Below, in pieces: positions 54,368 through 63,478 of a stretch of 64,000 nucleotides of DNA (position 1 is its first letter; every line of letters starts with the position of its first letter). The notes under the pieces were generated by a model. It was given only the letters and a program-made list of their open reading frames with translations, had not been told where the DNA came from and searched no databases. The stretch is from Burkholderiales bacterium (lineage in GTDB: Bacteria; Pseudomonadota; Gammaproteobacteria; Burkholderiales; Burkholderiaceae_C), in assembly GCA_016223165.1 (NCBI GenBank), contig JACRPO010000009.1, forward strand, positions 372,001 through 436,000, in the 5' to 3' direction. The translations under genes and the position numbers were made by a program.

Positions 54368-56137
<1,770 letters not shown>

Positions 56138-56481
56138 GGAGCAGGTCCGTTCGTGATGAGTCGAGTCCGGCATGCTCGGCCGGCGCCGTCACCCGAGCGT
56201 CACGCGGCCCACCAGAACGGGCACGATGGAATCAGCCCTCCCTCGTTCACGGGAGGTGGGCTCGTTGCAGCGGTCTCGCGCGCGGTCTGCCAGGCCTGGC
56301 CGCGGTTCGGCTCAACGCGCATTGGCGGCGCAGAGCCGACACGCGACTGGCTGCTGCGCGTGGCCCTGCCCAATGTGCCCGCGCGGTATCGGCGCAGCTT
56401 CCTGGCCGCCGAGGGGCCGGGGCACCGCGCCATCCTGGCGGGGCTCGCGGCCTGAAAGTGAGGCTGGCGGCTGGCGAGGCT
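56138..56481. other. 344-bp gap between two lipoprotein genes, with a possible gene remnant
   Basis: The plus strand is open through about 56455 and ends WLLRVALPNVPARYRRSFL, then GPGHRAILAGLAA and a stop. This looks like the C-terminal end of a TPR-containing regulator, such as an adenylate-cyclase- or SARP-type ATPase, where VPAEYRxSFL...NRALL is common. No upstream part of such a gene is found, so it would be a decayed remnant. It may equally be chance. The promoter of the lipoprotein gene at 54368-56137 must also lie here. Confidence 0.3.
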
Positions 56482-58356
56482 CTACGGCGAGACGATTGCC
56501 GACATCGTCGTCGCGAACGAGAACGGCAGGCCGTTGCGGTTGGGCTGCGTGATCGGCGAGCTGCTGCTCGTCGCTGCGATGGTGATGACGTACAGGTGCC
56601 CGGGCTTCAGGATGCCCGGGGGCAGGGTCATCGTCGTCTGCGCCGTCGTCAGGCGCGCGGGGAAGAGGAACGCGCTGCGCAGGCCGACGCTGGTGAGCTC
56701 GAGGATGCGCACGAAATAGTGGCTGGCCACGCCTCTCTCGGGGGGCGACCAGCTGAGCACCGGGCTCGTGCCCACGCCCAGCTGGTTGGCGAAGAGGGTC
56801 TTGCCGTTGATCAGCGGCTGGCGCGGCGGCGTGATGCTCGGCTCGATGGCGAGCGAGGCGTTGTCGCGCCAGGCGGCCTCGAGCAGCAGGGTGGTGGAAA
56901 GCCCGCGCAGCAGGGGCTCGCTCACGGTGGCGCCGGGCGCCAGGTAGTTCTTCGTGAAGCCGACGAAGGCGTCGAGCAGGCGGTTCCAGTCGGCCGGGAA
57001 CGGGTTGCCGTAGCGCAGCGCGCCGAAATCGATGTCGCCGGCGCCGAGGGTGTTGAACTCGAGCAGCGAGTAGGCATCGCTGGGCGTGCCCAGGCCCGGC
57101 GGCAAGGCGAAGGCGCTGACGCCGATGACGCTGTCGCTGAGCACGGCCCCCGGCGACACGGCCTCGCCATGGCGCGTGAACTCCGAACGCAGCCAGCGCA
57201 GGTGCAGCTTGGCGTTCGCGGCGATATCGAGGAAGCCGGAGTTGACGGTCGTCGTCGTGCCGTCGGGCGTGGTGGTGGGCGGCAGCACCAGCGAGCGCGT
57301 GAGCACGCGCACACCGTTCGCCGCGGGGTTGGCGGCGGCCGGCAAGGTGGCCAGCTGGTTGACGTAGGCCACGTCGCCCTTGGCCGCATCGAGCAGGCCA
57401 TCGAACAGGCCGTTCGGTCCGAGCTCGAAGCCGAAGTCGGCGAGCGCCGTTTCGCCCAGGCGCGGCGCATTCGCCGTCGTTGCGTCGGTGAGCGGCATGG
57501 CGAACGAATAGCCGTGCAGGGGCACCACCCAGGCCAGGCTGTCGCTCGTCTGCCAGGCCGCGAGGTTGCCTGCGTTGAGCACGAGGCGCGTCGGCGTGGC
57601 CGGGAACAACACGTCGGCACGGCCGAAGAGCTCGAAGCTCCAGTCGACGAAGGGCTGGTCGGTCCAGACATAGCGCGTGCCCAGGCGCACCCAGTGCGGC
57701 CCCTCGGGCACGCCGGCGATGGCGTAGGTGCCGTCGGCGCGCTTGGCGCTCGGGAGGATCTGCTCGAAGCCGCCGGCCCCGTCGGGTGCGTAGGCCTCGA
57801 TGGTGCCCGCGGTCAGGTTCACCGGCTGCTGCACCGAGCCGGCGGCGCTGTGGAAGATGAAGCTCTGCAGCCCGGTGACGGTGCGCCGCTGCACGGCCAC
57901 GGCCTGGGCACGGATCTCCGAGGACTTCTCTGCGCTGCTCGCGCCGGCCTGGGCCACCTGGCCGCCGGCGGAGGCCTCGGCGACGCGCTGGCGCAGCCAC
58001 GAGAGCTCACCGGCGTTCAGCGCGACGACACCGGCGGACGAAGACGGCGACGACTCCGATGACGACCGGGACGGCGAGGCACCGATGCTGAGCAGATGCG
58101 CGAGGTTCGGACGCACGCCGGTGCCCTTGGCCCAGTAGGCCTCCTGGTCGGGCGAGATGCGCGCGAAGGTTGGCGCGGCAGGGGTCGGGGTCGGGGCAGG
58201 CGTCGGCGCGGGTGCGGGCGCAGGCGTGGGTGCCGGTGCGGGCGCGGGCGTCTGGGCGGGCTCGGTGTCGCCGCTCGAACCGCCTCCTCCGCACGCGGCC
58301 ACGAGCAGGCCTGTCATCCAGGCCAAAGCGAGCGCGGACGTCCTCGGTCGCATCAT
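56482..58356 (-). CDS. Large lipoprotein of unknown function with Pro-Ala-Thr linker
   Basis: About 624 residues. MMRPRTSALALAWMTGLLVA leads to the lipobox LLVAACGGG. A PAPAPTP-type linker occupies about residues 35-62 and a Ser-rich tract (SPSRSSSESSPSSSAG) about 90-108. The body contains AYAPDGAGGFEQILPSA, WVPLHGYSF-like sequence, a SEPLLRGLSTTLLLEAAW segment and a C-terminal fibronectin-like stretch (PVLSWSPPERGVASHYFVRI, GHLYVITIAAT). It is probably a surface or periplasmic binding or structural protein. It is not obviously related to the neighbouring lipoprotein. Confidence 0.62.
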   Translation of the reverse strand: MMRPRTSALALAWMTGLLVAACGGGGSSGDTEPAQTPAPAPAPTPAPAPAPTPAPTPTPAAPTFARISPDQEAYWAKGTGVRPNLAHLLSIGASPSRSSSESSPSSSAGVVALNAGELSWLRQRVAEASAGGQVAQAGASSAEKSSEIRAQAVAVQRRTVTGLQSFIFHSAAGSVQQPVNLTAGTIEAYAPDGAGGFEQILPSAKRADGTYAIAGVPEGPHWVRLGTRYVWTDQPFVDWSFELFGRADVLFPATPTRLVLNAGNLAAWQTSDSLAWVVPLHGYSFAMPLTDATTANAPRLGETALADFGFELGPNGLFDGLLDAAKGDVAYVNQLATLPAAANPAANGVRVLTRSLVLPPTTTPDGTTTTVNSGFLDIAANAKLHLRWLRSEFTRHGEAVSPGAVLSDSVIGVSAFALPPGLGTPSDAYSLLEFNTLGAGDIDFGALRYGNPFPADWNRLLDAFVGFTKNYLAPGATVSEPLLRGLSTTLLLEAAWRDNASLAIEPSITPPRQPLINGKTLFANQLGVGTSPVLSWSPPERGVASHYFVRILELTSVGLRSAFLFPARLTTAQTTMTLPPGILKPGHLYVITIAATSSSSPITQPNRNGLPFSFATTMSAIVSP

Positions 58357-58539
58357 TTGCGGCTCCTCGGCGGACGGCCCTACCTTGTTGGACCCCGCCG
58401 CGGCCGATGCCGTCCTTCGTGCTGCCGCGCGGTGTTCGCGCGGCCACTGTAGGCACGCATTCGGGTGGTGGCATCCCCCCGGTTCGCGTGGTCGTCGTAC
58501 GGTGGACGGACGAGCGGCGAACGAGCGGGCGCCAGCCTC
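58357..58539. other. Upstream region of the lipoprotein gene
   Basis: This 183-bp stretch precedes the minus-strand lipoprotein start and ends at the 161-bp repeat. It should hold the lipoprotein promoter. I see no further gene or clear signal in it. Confidence 0.3.
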
Positions 58540-58700
58540 AGAGCCTGTGAATGAATCAGCCGCGCCCGAGCGGCGCGCCAGAAGGTGTCGGATCTAGGCG
58601 CAAAGCGCAGCCCTATCCGGTGATATGGCGAGCACTTGCAACGACGAGCCGGCGCCTTCTGGCGTGGCGAGCGGGTGTGGATGATTCGTTCACAGGCTCT
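58540..58700 (-). repeat. 161-bp palindromic repeat, copy 2
   Basis: This is the reverse complement of copy 1 (37442-37602), with about five substitutions in 161 bases and no length change. Its terminal repeat is AGAGCCTGTGAATGAATCA on the left, one mismatch from the right arm. It lies 32 bp beyond the stop of the minus-strand ZrgA-like gene, so relative to its upstream gene it has the same orientation as copy 1. Confidence 0.9.
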
Positions 58701-58732
58701 CAGGGCCGGCGAGCGATCGCCGATGCCGTCGC

Positions 58733-59323
58733 TCACCGCGCGAGCTTGACGCTGCGCGCCGGCCGCCTGAGGGTGACCTTCGACTGCCCTTTCGGTCCGG
58801 CCACCTGCACGTCGATGCGCTGCATGCGCTTGTAGGCATCGAAGAGCCCCACGTCCAGGCTGCGCAGTTCGCCCGGCTGCGCGCAGCTGAACTCGTAGCT
58901 GGCCTCCAGGTCGGCGTGTTCTTCCTTGTTGGCGCCGGTTGCGGCCTGGGTCCCGGCCGCGGTCCTGGCGTCGGCTCTTGCTGCCGGCTCGAGCACCGGG
59001 GACAGCACCTCGGCCTTGCTCAAGGTGCACTGCGCGGCGACATCCGTGGCGAACAGGGGCCTGCCCTGGGCGGGACTGCGCAGCCGGGCCAGCACCTCGG
59101 CCGCGGCCTTGCGCTCCGCGTCGGTCCGGGGCGCCCGCTCGAAGCCGAGCAGGTTGTCCAGCGGCGCCTCCATCGCGATCGTCAGCTTGTTGCCCTCGAT
59201 CGCCACGTCGAGCCTGAGGGCGCCGTGTTCGTGCGCCTTGCCCGCCGCCCAGGCCATGGCGCAGGCACAGGCCAACGCAGTCGCCACGCAGCACTTCAAC
59301 CAGGGAAGGGTGGGTCGGTTCAT
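58733..59323 (-). CDS. ZrgA-like (DUF2796) zinc-uptake-associated periplasmic protein
   Basis: About 196 residues. ATG 59323 follows AGGAG. The signal peptide ends at AMAWAAGKA; the mature protein opens HEHGALRLDVAIEGNKLTI and has APLDNLLGFERAPRTDAER, both hallmarks of DUF2796. ZrgA proteins are periplasmic zinc-binding helpers of ZnuABC. The mid-protein loop is Ala/Thr-rich rather than His-rich, so zinc binding by the loop may be reduced. It lies 37 bp after znuA in the same direction. Confidence 0.82.
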   Translation of the reverse strand: MNRPTLPWLKCCVATALACACAMAWAAGKAHEHGALRLDVAIEGNKLTIAMEAPLDNLLGFERAPRTDAERKAAAEVLARLRSPAQGRPLFATDVAAQCTLSKAEVLSPVLEPAARADARTAAGTQAATGANKEEHADLEASYEFSCAQPGELRSLDVGLFDAYKRMQRIDVQVAGPKGQSKVTLRRPARSVKLAR

Positions 59324-59360
59324 GGGGCTCCTGAGGTGGGTGGGAGGGTGCATCGGTGGC

Positions 59361-60254
59361 TCAGGCTTGCAGGGCCGCGGCAAGGCCGCGGGCGTTGTGC
59401 TCGATCATCCGCAGGTAGGTCGCCGCAGGCCCGTCGGGCCCGGACAGGGCGTCGGAGTACAGCGTTCCGCCGACGCGCACGCCGCCCTCGCGGGCGATGC
59501 GCTCGACGAGGCGCGGGTCGCTGATGTTCTCGATGAAGATCGCGCGCACGCCTTCCTTCCTGATCTGCCGGATCAGGCGGGCCACGGCCGCAGCCGAGGG
59601 TTCGCTGTGCGTGTTCCAGCCCTGCGCCGCCAGGAAGTCCACGCCATAGGCCGCACCGAAGTAGCCGAAGGCGTCGTGCGAGGTGATGACGCGGCGCTGG
59701 GGGCGCGGCACGACGCCCAGCCAGTCGCGCACCTGACGATCGAGGCCGTCGATGCGGGCCAGGTAGTCCGCGCCGCGCCGGGCGATCTCGTCGCGCTGCT
59801 GCGGCCAACGCAGGGCGAATGCGGCGCTGAGGTTGGTGGCGTAGCGCCGTGCCAGCGCCAGGTCCTGCCAGGCGTGAGGATCGGCGCCACGGTGATCCCC
59901 CTTGCGAGGCTGAATGCCCTGGCTGGCCACGGCGAGCGTGCCGCGGTAGCCCGACACCTTGACCATGCGCTCGATCCAGCCTTCGAAGCCCAGGCCGTTG
60001 ACCACCACCAGGTCGGCCCGGGCCAGGCGTTTGCCATCGGCGGGGCTCGGCTCGTAGACATGGGCATCGGCGTCGGCCCCGACCAGCGCGGTGACCTGGG
60101 CACCTGCGGGCGCCAGTTCCTGCGCCATGTCGGCGAGGATGGAGAAACTGGCGACGATGCGGGGCGCGGGAGATTGCGCTCGGCTGGCCGACGGGTGCAG
60201 TGCCGCGAGCGCGGCGCCGCCCAGGCCCAGGGCGCGGCGACGGTTCATGGTCAT
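59361..60254 (-). CDS. znuA: Zinc/manganese ABC transporter periplasmic receptor (ZnuA-like)
   Basis: About 297 residues. MTMNRRRALGLGGAALAAL is a Tat-like signal with RRRALG. The metal-binding residues of cluster A-I receptors are seen in DAHVYEPSPAD, DPHAWQDLALARR, TSHDAFGYFGAAYG and a late TLYSDALS. The His-rich loop of many ZnuA proteins is absent, so manganese cannot be excluded. The Zur-like regulator and DUF2796 neighbour favour zinc. The gap to znuB is filled by a 9-bp tandem repeat. Confidence 0.86.
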   Translation of the reverse strand: MTMNRRRALGLGGAALAALHPSASRAQSPAPRIVASFSILADMAQELAPAGAQVTALVGADADAHVYEPSPADGKRLARADLVVVNGLGFEGWIERMVKVSGYRGTLAVASQGIQPRKGDHRGADPHAWQDLALARRYATNLSAAFALRWPQQRDEIARRGADYLARIDGLDRQVRDWLGVVPRPQRRVITSHDAFGYFGAAYGVDFLAAQGWNTHSEPSAAAVARLIRQIRKEGVRAIFIENISDPRLVERIAREGGVRVGGTLYSDALSGPDGPAATYLRMIEHNARGLAAALQA

Positions 60255-60255
60255 G

Positions 60256-60300
60256 GTGTCTGGCGTGTCCAACGTGGCCAACCTGTCGAACGTGTCTAAC
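60256..60300. repeat. 9-bp tandem repeat between znuB stop and znuA start
   Basis: Five 9-bp units (GTGTCTGGC, GTGTCCAAC, GTGGCCAAC, CTGTCGAAC, GTGTCTAAC on the plus strand) run from 60256 to 60300. The unit at the gene end contains the znuB stop (60296-60298). The znuA start lies 1 bp beyond the other end. Confidence 0.85.
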
Positions 60301-61174
60301 GGGCGAGATGAGTCGTGGCCTGCAGGCGCCGCGTGACGATGCCGTCGCGTGCGCCGAACAGTACGGATGCGACATAGGCCCCACCGCAGACCAGCACGAT
60401 GCACGGGCCCGTGGGCAGCTCGGCGTGGTAGCTCAGCAGCAGCCCGGCGGCGCCGGAGGCGGCACCGATGGCTACCGACAGGGCTGCCATGGCCGGCAGG
60501 CCGGCGACCCAGAAGCGCGCCGCGGCGGCCGGCAACATCATCAGGCCCACGGCCATCAGCGTGCCCAGGGCCTGGAAGGCGCTGACGAGGTTGGCCACCA
60601 GCAGCACCAGAAGCAGCATGTGCGCGCGCGCACCGGGGCCGCCCACACTGCGCAGGAAGCCGGGGTCGAAACTCTCCAGCACCAGCGGCCGGTACATCAG
60701 CGCCAGCGCCCACAGCGTGATGCTGGCGACCACGGCGATCTGCAGCAGGGCCGCATCGTCCACCGCCAGCACGCTGCCGAACAACATGTGCATCAGGTCG
60801 ACCTGGCTGCCGCGCAGCGACACCAGCAGCACGCCCAGCGCGAGCGCGATGAGGTAGAAGGCCGCGAAGCTGGCGTCTTCGCGCTGCGGCGTGGCGCGCG
60901 TGACGAAGCCGGCCGCCAGGGCCACCGCCAGCGCCGCCACGAAGCCGCCCAGGCTCATGGCCGGCAGCGACAGCCCCGCCAGCAGGAAACCCGCTGCCGC
61001 GCCGGGCAGCACGGCATGCGCCATCGCATCGCCCACCAGGCTCATGCGGCGCAGCACCAGCAGGCAGCCGATGGGCGCGCAGCCCAGCGACAGGGCCAGC
61101 GTGGCCACCAGCGCGCGGCGCATGAACGGGAACTCGACGAAAGGCTCCCACAGGGACGCGGCGAGAACGCTCAT
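60296..61174 (-). CDS. znuB: Zinc ABC transporter permease (ZnuB-like)
   Basis: About 292 residues, ABC-3 family. Eight or more membrane spans, with CLLVLRRMSLVGDAMAHAVL (the conserved ATPase-contact and metal-path segment), LRGSQVDLMHMLFGSVLAV and QALGTLMAVGLMMLPAAAAR. It overlaps znuC by 4 nt (ATGA at 61171-61174). With ZnuA and ZnuC it forms the high-affinity zinc importer. Confidence 0.88.
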   Translation of the reverse strand: MSVLAASLWEPFVEFPFMRRALVATLALSLGCAPIGCLLVLRRMSLVGDAMAHAVLPGAAAGFLLAGLSLPAMSLGGFVAALAVALAAGFVTRATPQREDASFAAFYLIALALGVLLVSLRGSQVDLMHMLFGSVLAVDDAALLQIAVVASITLWALALMYRPLVLESFDPGFLRSVGGPGARAHMLLLVLLVANLVSAFQALGTLMAVGLMMLPAAAARFWVAGLPAMAALSVAIGAASGAAGLLLSYHAELPTGPCIVLVCGGAYVASVLFGARDGIVTRRLQATTHLAR

Positions 61175-61932
61175 GCCGGTACCCTGCAGGCCGGAGCCGA
61201 TTCGTCCCAGGCCTCGGCCATCTGCCGCGCCTTGAACAGGTGTTCGGCCTTCAGCACCTCGGCCGTCGGCCCCCAGGCCACGCGCTCGCGGGCCAGCAGC
61301 AGCACCTGCTCGAAGTGCTCGCGCACCTGCTCCAGGTCGTGCAGCACGGCGATGACGGTGCGCGCCTCATGCTTCCAGCGCTGCAGCAGGCCCAGCAGGT
61401 CGGCGGTGGTGCGTGCGTCGATGGCGCTGAACGGTTCGTCCAGCAGGATCAGGCCGGCGTCCTGCATCAGCACGCGGGCGAACAGCACGCGCTGCGCCTG
61501 GCCGGCCGAGAGCTCGCCCAGCCAGCGATGTTCGAAGCCGCTCAGGCCCACGGCGGCCAGCGCTTCGTCGATGCCGCTGCGGTCGGCGGCGCGCAGCGCG
61601 CCGAAGCTGCCGATGCGCGACCACAAGCCCATCGCCACCACTTCGTGCACGCGCATCGGGAAGCTGCGGTCCAGCGTCGAGGCTTGCGGCAGGTAGGCCA
61701 CGCGCAGCGCCGGGTCGCGCTCGATGCGGCCCTCGAAGTGGCGGATCGTGCCGCCCAGGGCGCCCAGCAGGCTGCTCTTGCCCGCACCGTTGGGCCCGAC
61801 CACGGCCGTCAAGGTGGCGGCGCCGAACGCACCGCTGAGGTGATGGACAGCGGGATGACCACGGTAGGACACCGTCAGGTCGCGCAGACGGATTGCGGGG
61901 TCGTCATCGACCCGAGCCGCGTTCGAACTCAT
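61171..61932 (-). CDS. znuC: Zinc ABC transporter ATP-binding protein (ZnuC-like)
   Basis: About 253 residues. Walker A GPNGAGKSSLLGALGG, Q-loop VAYLPQASTLDRSFP, signature ELSAGQAQRVLFARVL (LSAGQ in place of LSGGQ), Walker B LILLDEPFSAIDA and the switch His in VLHDLEQV. The SFPMRVHEVVAMGLW segment is typical of metal-cluster ATPases. ATG 61932 overlaps the stop of a 29-codon membrane peptide gene by ATGA. The regulator gene zur lies just before that. Confidence 0.88.
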   Translation of the reverse strand: MSSNAARVDDDPAIRLRDLTVSYRGHPAVHHLSGAFGAATLTAVVGPNGAGKSSLLGALGGTIRHFEGRIERDPALRVAYLPQASTLDRSFPMRVHEVVAMGLWSRIGSFGALRAADRSGIDEALAAVGLSGFEHRWLGELSAGQAQRVLFARVLMQDAGLILLDEPFSAIDARTTADLLGLLQRWKHEARTVIAVLHDLEQVREHFEQVLLLARERVAWGPTAEVLKAEHLFKARQMAEAWDESAPACRVPA

Positions 61933-62018
61933 GCCAGCGCCCAGGCCACCGCCAGCCACATCGCAGCGATCACCACGCTGGCCCAGAGCAGGCGCGACGG
62001 ACCGCCCGCAGTCAGCAT
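61929..62018 (-). CDS. 29-residue single-span membrane peptide between zur and znuC
   Basis: An ATG at 62018, preceded by GAGGG at a suitable distance, opens MLTAGGPSRLLWASVVIAAM followed by WLAVAWALA. It stops in ATGA overlapping the znuC start. Nearly all of residues 9-29 are hydrophobic, so it would be a single membrane span. The gene fills the space between zur (ends 62035) and znuC almost exactly. It is either a small accessory of the importer or a coupling leader peptide. I do not recognise a named family. Confidence 0.5.
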   Translation of the reverse strand: MLTAGGPSRLLWASVVIAAMWLAVAWALA

Positions 62019-62034
62019 GGCGCCCTCGCGGCCG

Positions 62035-62481
62035 TCAGCTGCGATGTCGGTGCGTGTGCGCCTGCGATGGCCGTTGTGCGGACGCCCGGCGCCGGGGGGT
62101 TCGCGCAGCGGGCGGCGCGCAGTGCTTGCAGCGCCCGTACAGCGTGAGGTCGTGGTCTTCCACCGTAAAGCCCTGCGGCGCCAAGCGTGACAGGTCGCCT
62201 GGGCACGCATGCACGTCGAACACGCGCTGGCATTGGCGGCACTGGAAGTGGTGGTGGTGCCGATGCCCCACCACCTCGAAGCGTGGGTTCTCGCCGGGCA
62301 GGTTCACCGGCTGCAGCTCGCCTTCCTCCACCAGCGCCTTGAGATTGCGATAGACGGTGGCAATGCCCAGCCCCGGCACCTCCAGCTGAGCGGCGTCCAG
62401 CACTTCCTGCGGCAGCAGCGGGCGGTCGGCCTGGGCGATGGCATCGCGGATGGCGCTGCGCTGGCGGGTATTGCGTTCCAT
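62035..62481 (-). CDS. zur: Fur-family zinc-responsive regulator (Zur-like)
   Basis: About 148 residues. The winged helix is RSAIRDAIAQADRPLLPQEV with LGIATVYRNLKALVEEGELQ, in two parts, which contains the TVYR recognition helix of Fur proteins. The dimerisation domain has GHRHHHHFQCRQCQRVFDV and GRCKHC, giving the two CxxC pairs of the structural zinc site. The C-terminal tail is Arg/His-rich (SQAHTHRHRS). It is first in a zur-peptide-znuC-znuB-znuA-zrgA run, so it should repress the whole unit when zinc is plentiful. The choice of Zur over Fur rests on this context. Confidence 0.85.
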   Translation of the reverse strand: MERNTRQRSAIRDAIAQADRPLLPQEVLDAAQLEVPGLGIATVYRNLKALVEEGELQPVNLPGENPRFEVVGHRHHHHFQCRQCQRVFDVHACPGDLSRLAPQGFTVEDHDLTLYGRCKHCAPPAARTPRRRASAQRPSQAHTHRHRS

Positions 62482-62802
62482 GCATCGAGGGTACCGGATG
62501 GCGATGGTGGTGAAGTCCGGGGAGCCGACTGCCGACCGGCAACAAGATGGCGTTCGCAAGCCTAATGATAATGCGCTACCAATACTAACAATGGCCGGGA
62601 TGCGTGGCAAGGTGGCCGGTGACGAAGGAAGCCAGGCCCTCGAAAGAGCAACATTCGCGGAGCCGACCACCCGGCGGCCTCGGCGCGCCACAACCTCGGC
62701 GCGCCACCAGGCGAGCAAACGCCGCCCGGTGTGCTCCGTGAGACTGGCCCTTCCTATCTCATTGACGGTATCTGCGTGTCAGCGGCCGCCGGCGGCGGCT
62801 AC
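62482..62802. promoter_or_regulatory. 321-bp region upstream of zur with AT-rich Fur/Zur-box-like patch
   Basis: No gene is seen. At 62563-62588 lies TAATGATAATGCGCTACCAATACTAA in parts: TAATGATAATGCG, then CTACCAATACTAA. Its left half matches the GATAAT-type repeats of Fur and Zur boxes. It is one of the few AT-rich spots in this end of the window, about 85 bp before zur. It is the best candidate for the zur-znu promoter and operator. Confidence 0.4.
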
Positions 62803-63444
62803 TCACCACTTCGGCGCGATGCGCTCGCCGGGGAGCACCGTGTAGGGGTCGGCCCAGCCGGGCAGCGCGCGCAGCCGCTCGACCCAGGCGCCGACCTGCG
62901 GGAAGCGCGACGGGAAGTCGTAGCCGCTCTCCTCGATCGGATAGAAGAGGTAGCCCGAGAGCGAGAAGTCGGCGATGGAGGGTTGATTGCCGACGAGGAA
63001 GGTGCTGCCCTGCAAGTGCCTGTCGACGATGCCGAAGGCGTTGTCGAGCCGCCCCTTCAACCAGGCCATGACCGCCGGGTCGGGCGCAGTCGGCCCGAAA
63101 GCCTTCATGAAGCGGTAGCTGGCGAAGTAGCTCGTGAGCTTGTGGTTGTCGAAGAACAGCCAGCGCAGCGCCTCGAACCTCTCGTCGTCGCTCGCGCCGA
63201 GGAAGCGGCCGTGCTTGCCGGCGAGATACGTCAGGATGACGCCCGACTGCGTGAGGCGGCGCGTGCCGTCGTCGAGCACGGGCACCTCGCCCATCTCGTT
63301 GGTGGCGCCACGCCACTCGGGCGTGCGGGTGACACCGTGCATGAAGTCGACGAAGCGCGTCTCGAAGCGTTGCCCGAGGGCGCGCAGCATGAACGCGACT
63401 TTGAAGGTGTTGCCCGATTGGGCGAAGCCGTGCAGGGTGATCAT
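62803..63444 (-). CDS. Glutathione S-transferase family protein
   Basis: About 213 residues. The thioredoxin-like N-terminal domain is MITLHGFAQSGNTFKVAFML, with Ser10 in the likely catalytic position and MGEVPVLDDG, the cis-Pro loop, near residue 50. LTQSGVILTYLAG completes the glutathione site. The all-helical C-terminal domain includes STFLVGNQPSIADFSLSGYL, the conserved N-capping motif. It conjugates or removes glutathione from small electrophiles; the substrate is unknown. It appears monocistronic. Confidence 0.88.
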   Translation of the reverse strand: MITLHGFAQSGNTFKVAFMLRALGQRFETRFVDFMHGVTRTPEWRGATNEMGEVPVLDDGTRRLTQSGVILTYLAGKHGRFLGASDDERFEALRWLFFDNHKLTSYFASYRFMKAFGPTAPDPAVMAWLKGRLDNAFGIVDRHLQGSTFLVGNQPSIADFSLSGYLFYPIEESGYDFPSRFPQVGAWVERLRALPGWADPYTVLPGERIAPKW

Positions 63445-63478
63445 GGCGGCGAGGTTAGCGCAAGCTCATCGTCCGCGC

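Noticed and set aside
59361..61151. A 596-codon frame that would fuse a ZnuB-region product to ZnuA
   Set aside because: The upstream part is a shadow of znuB; ZnuA starts at 60254 with its own signal sequence.
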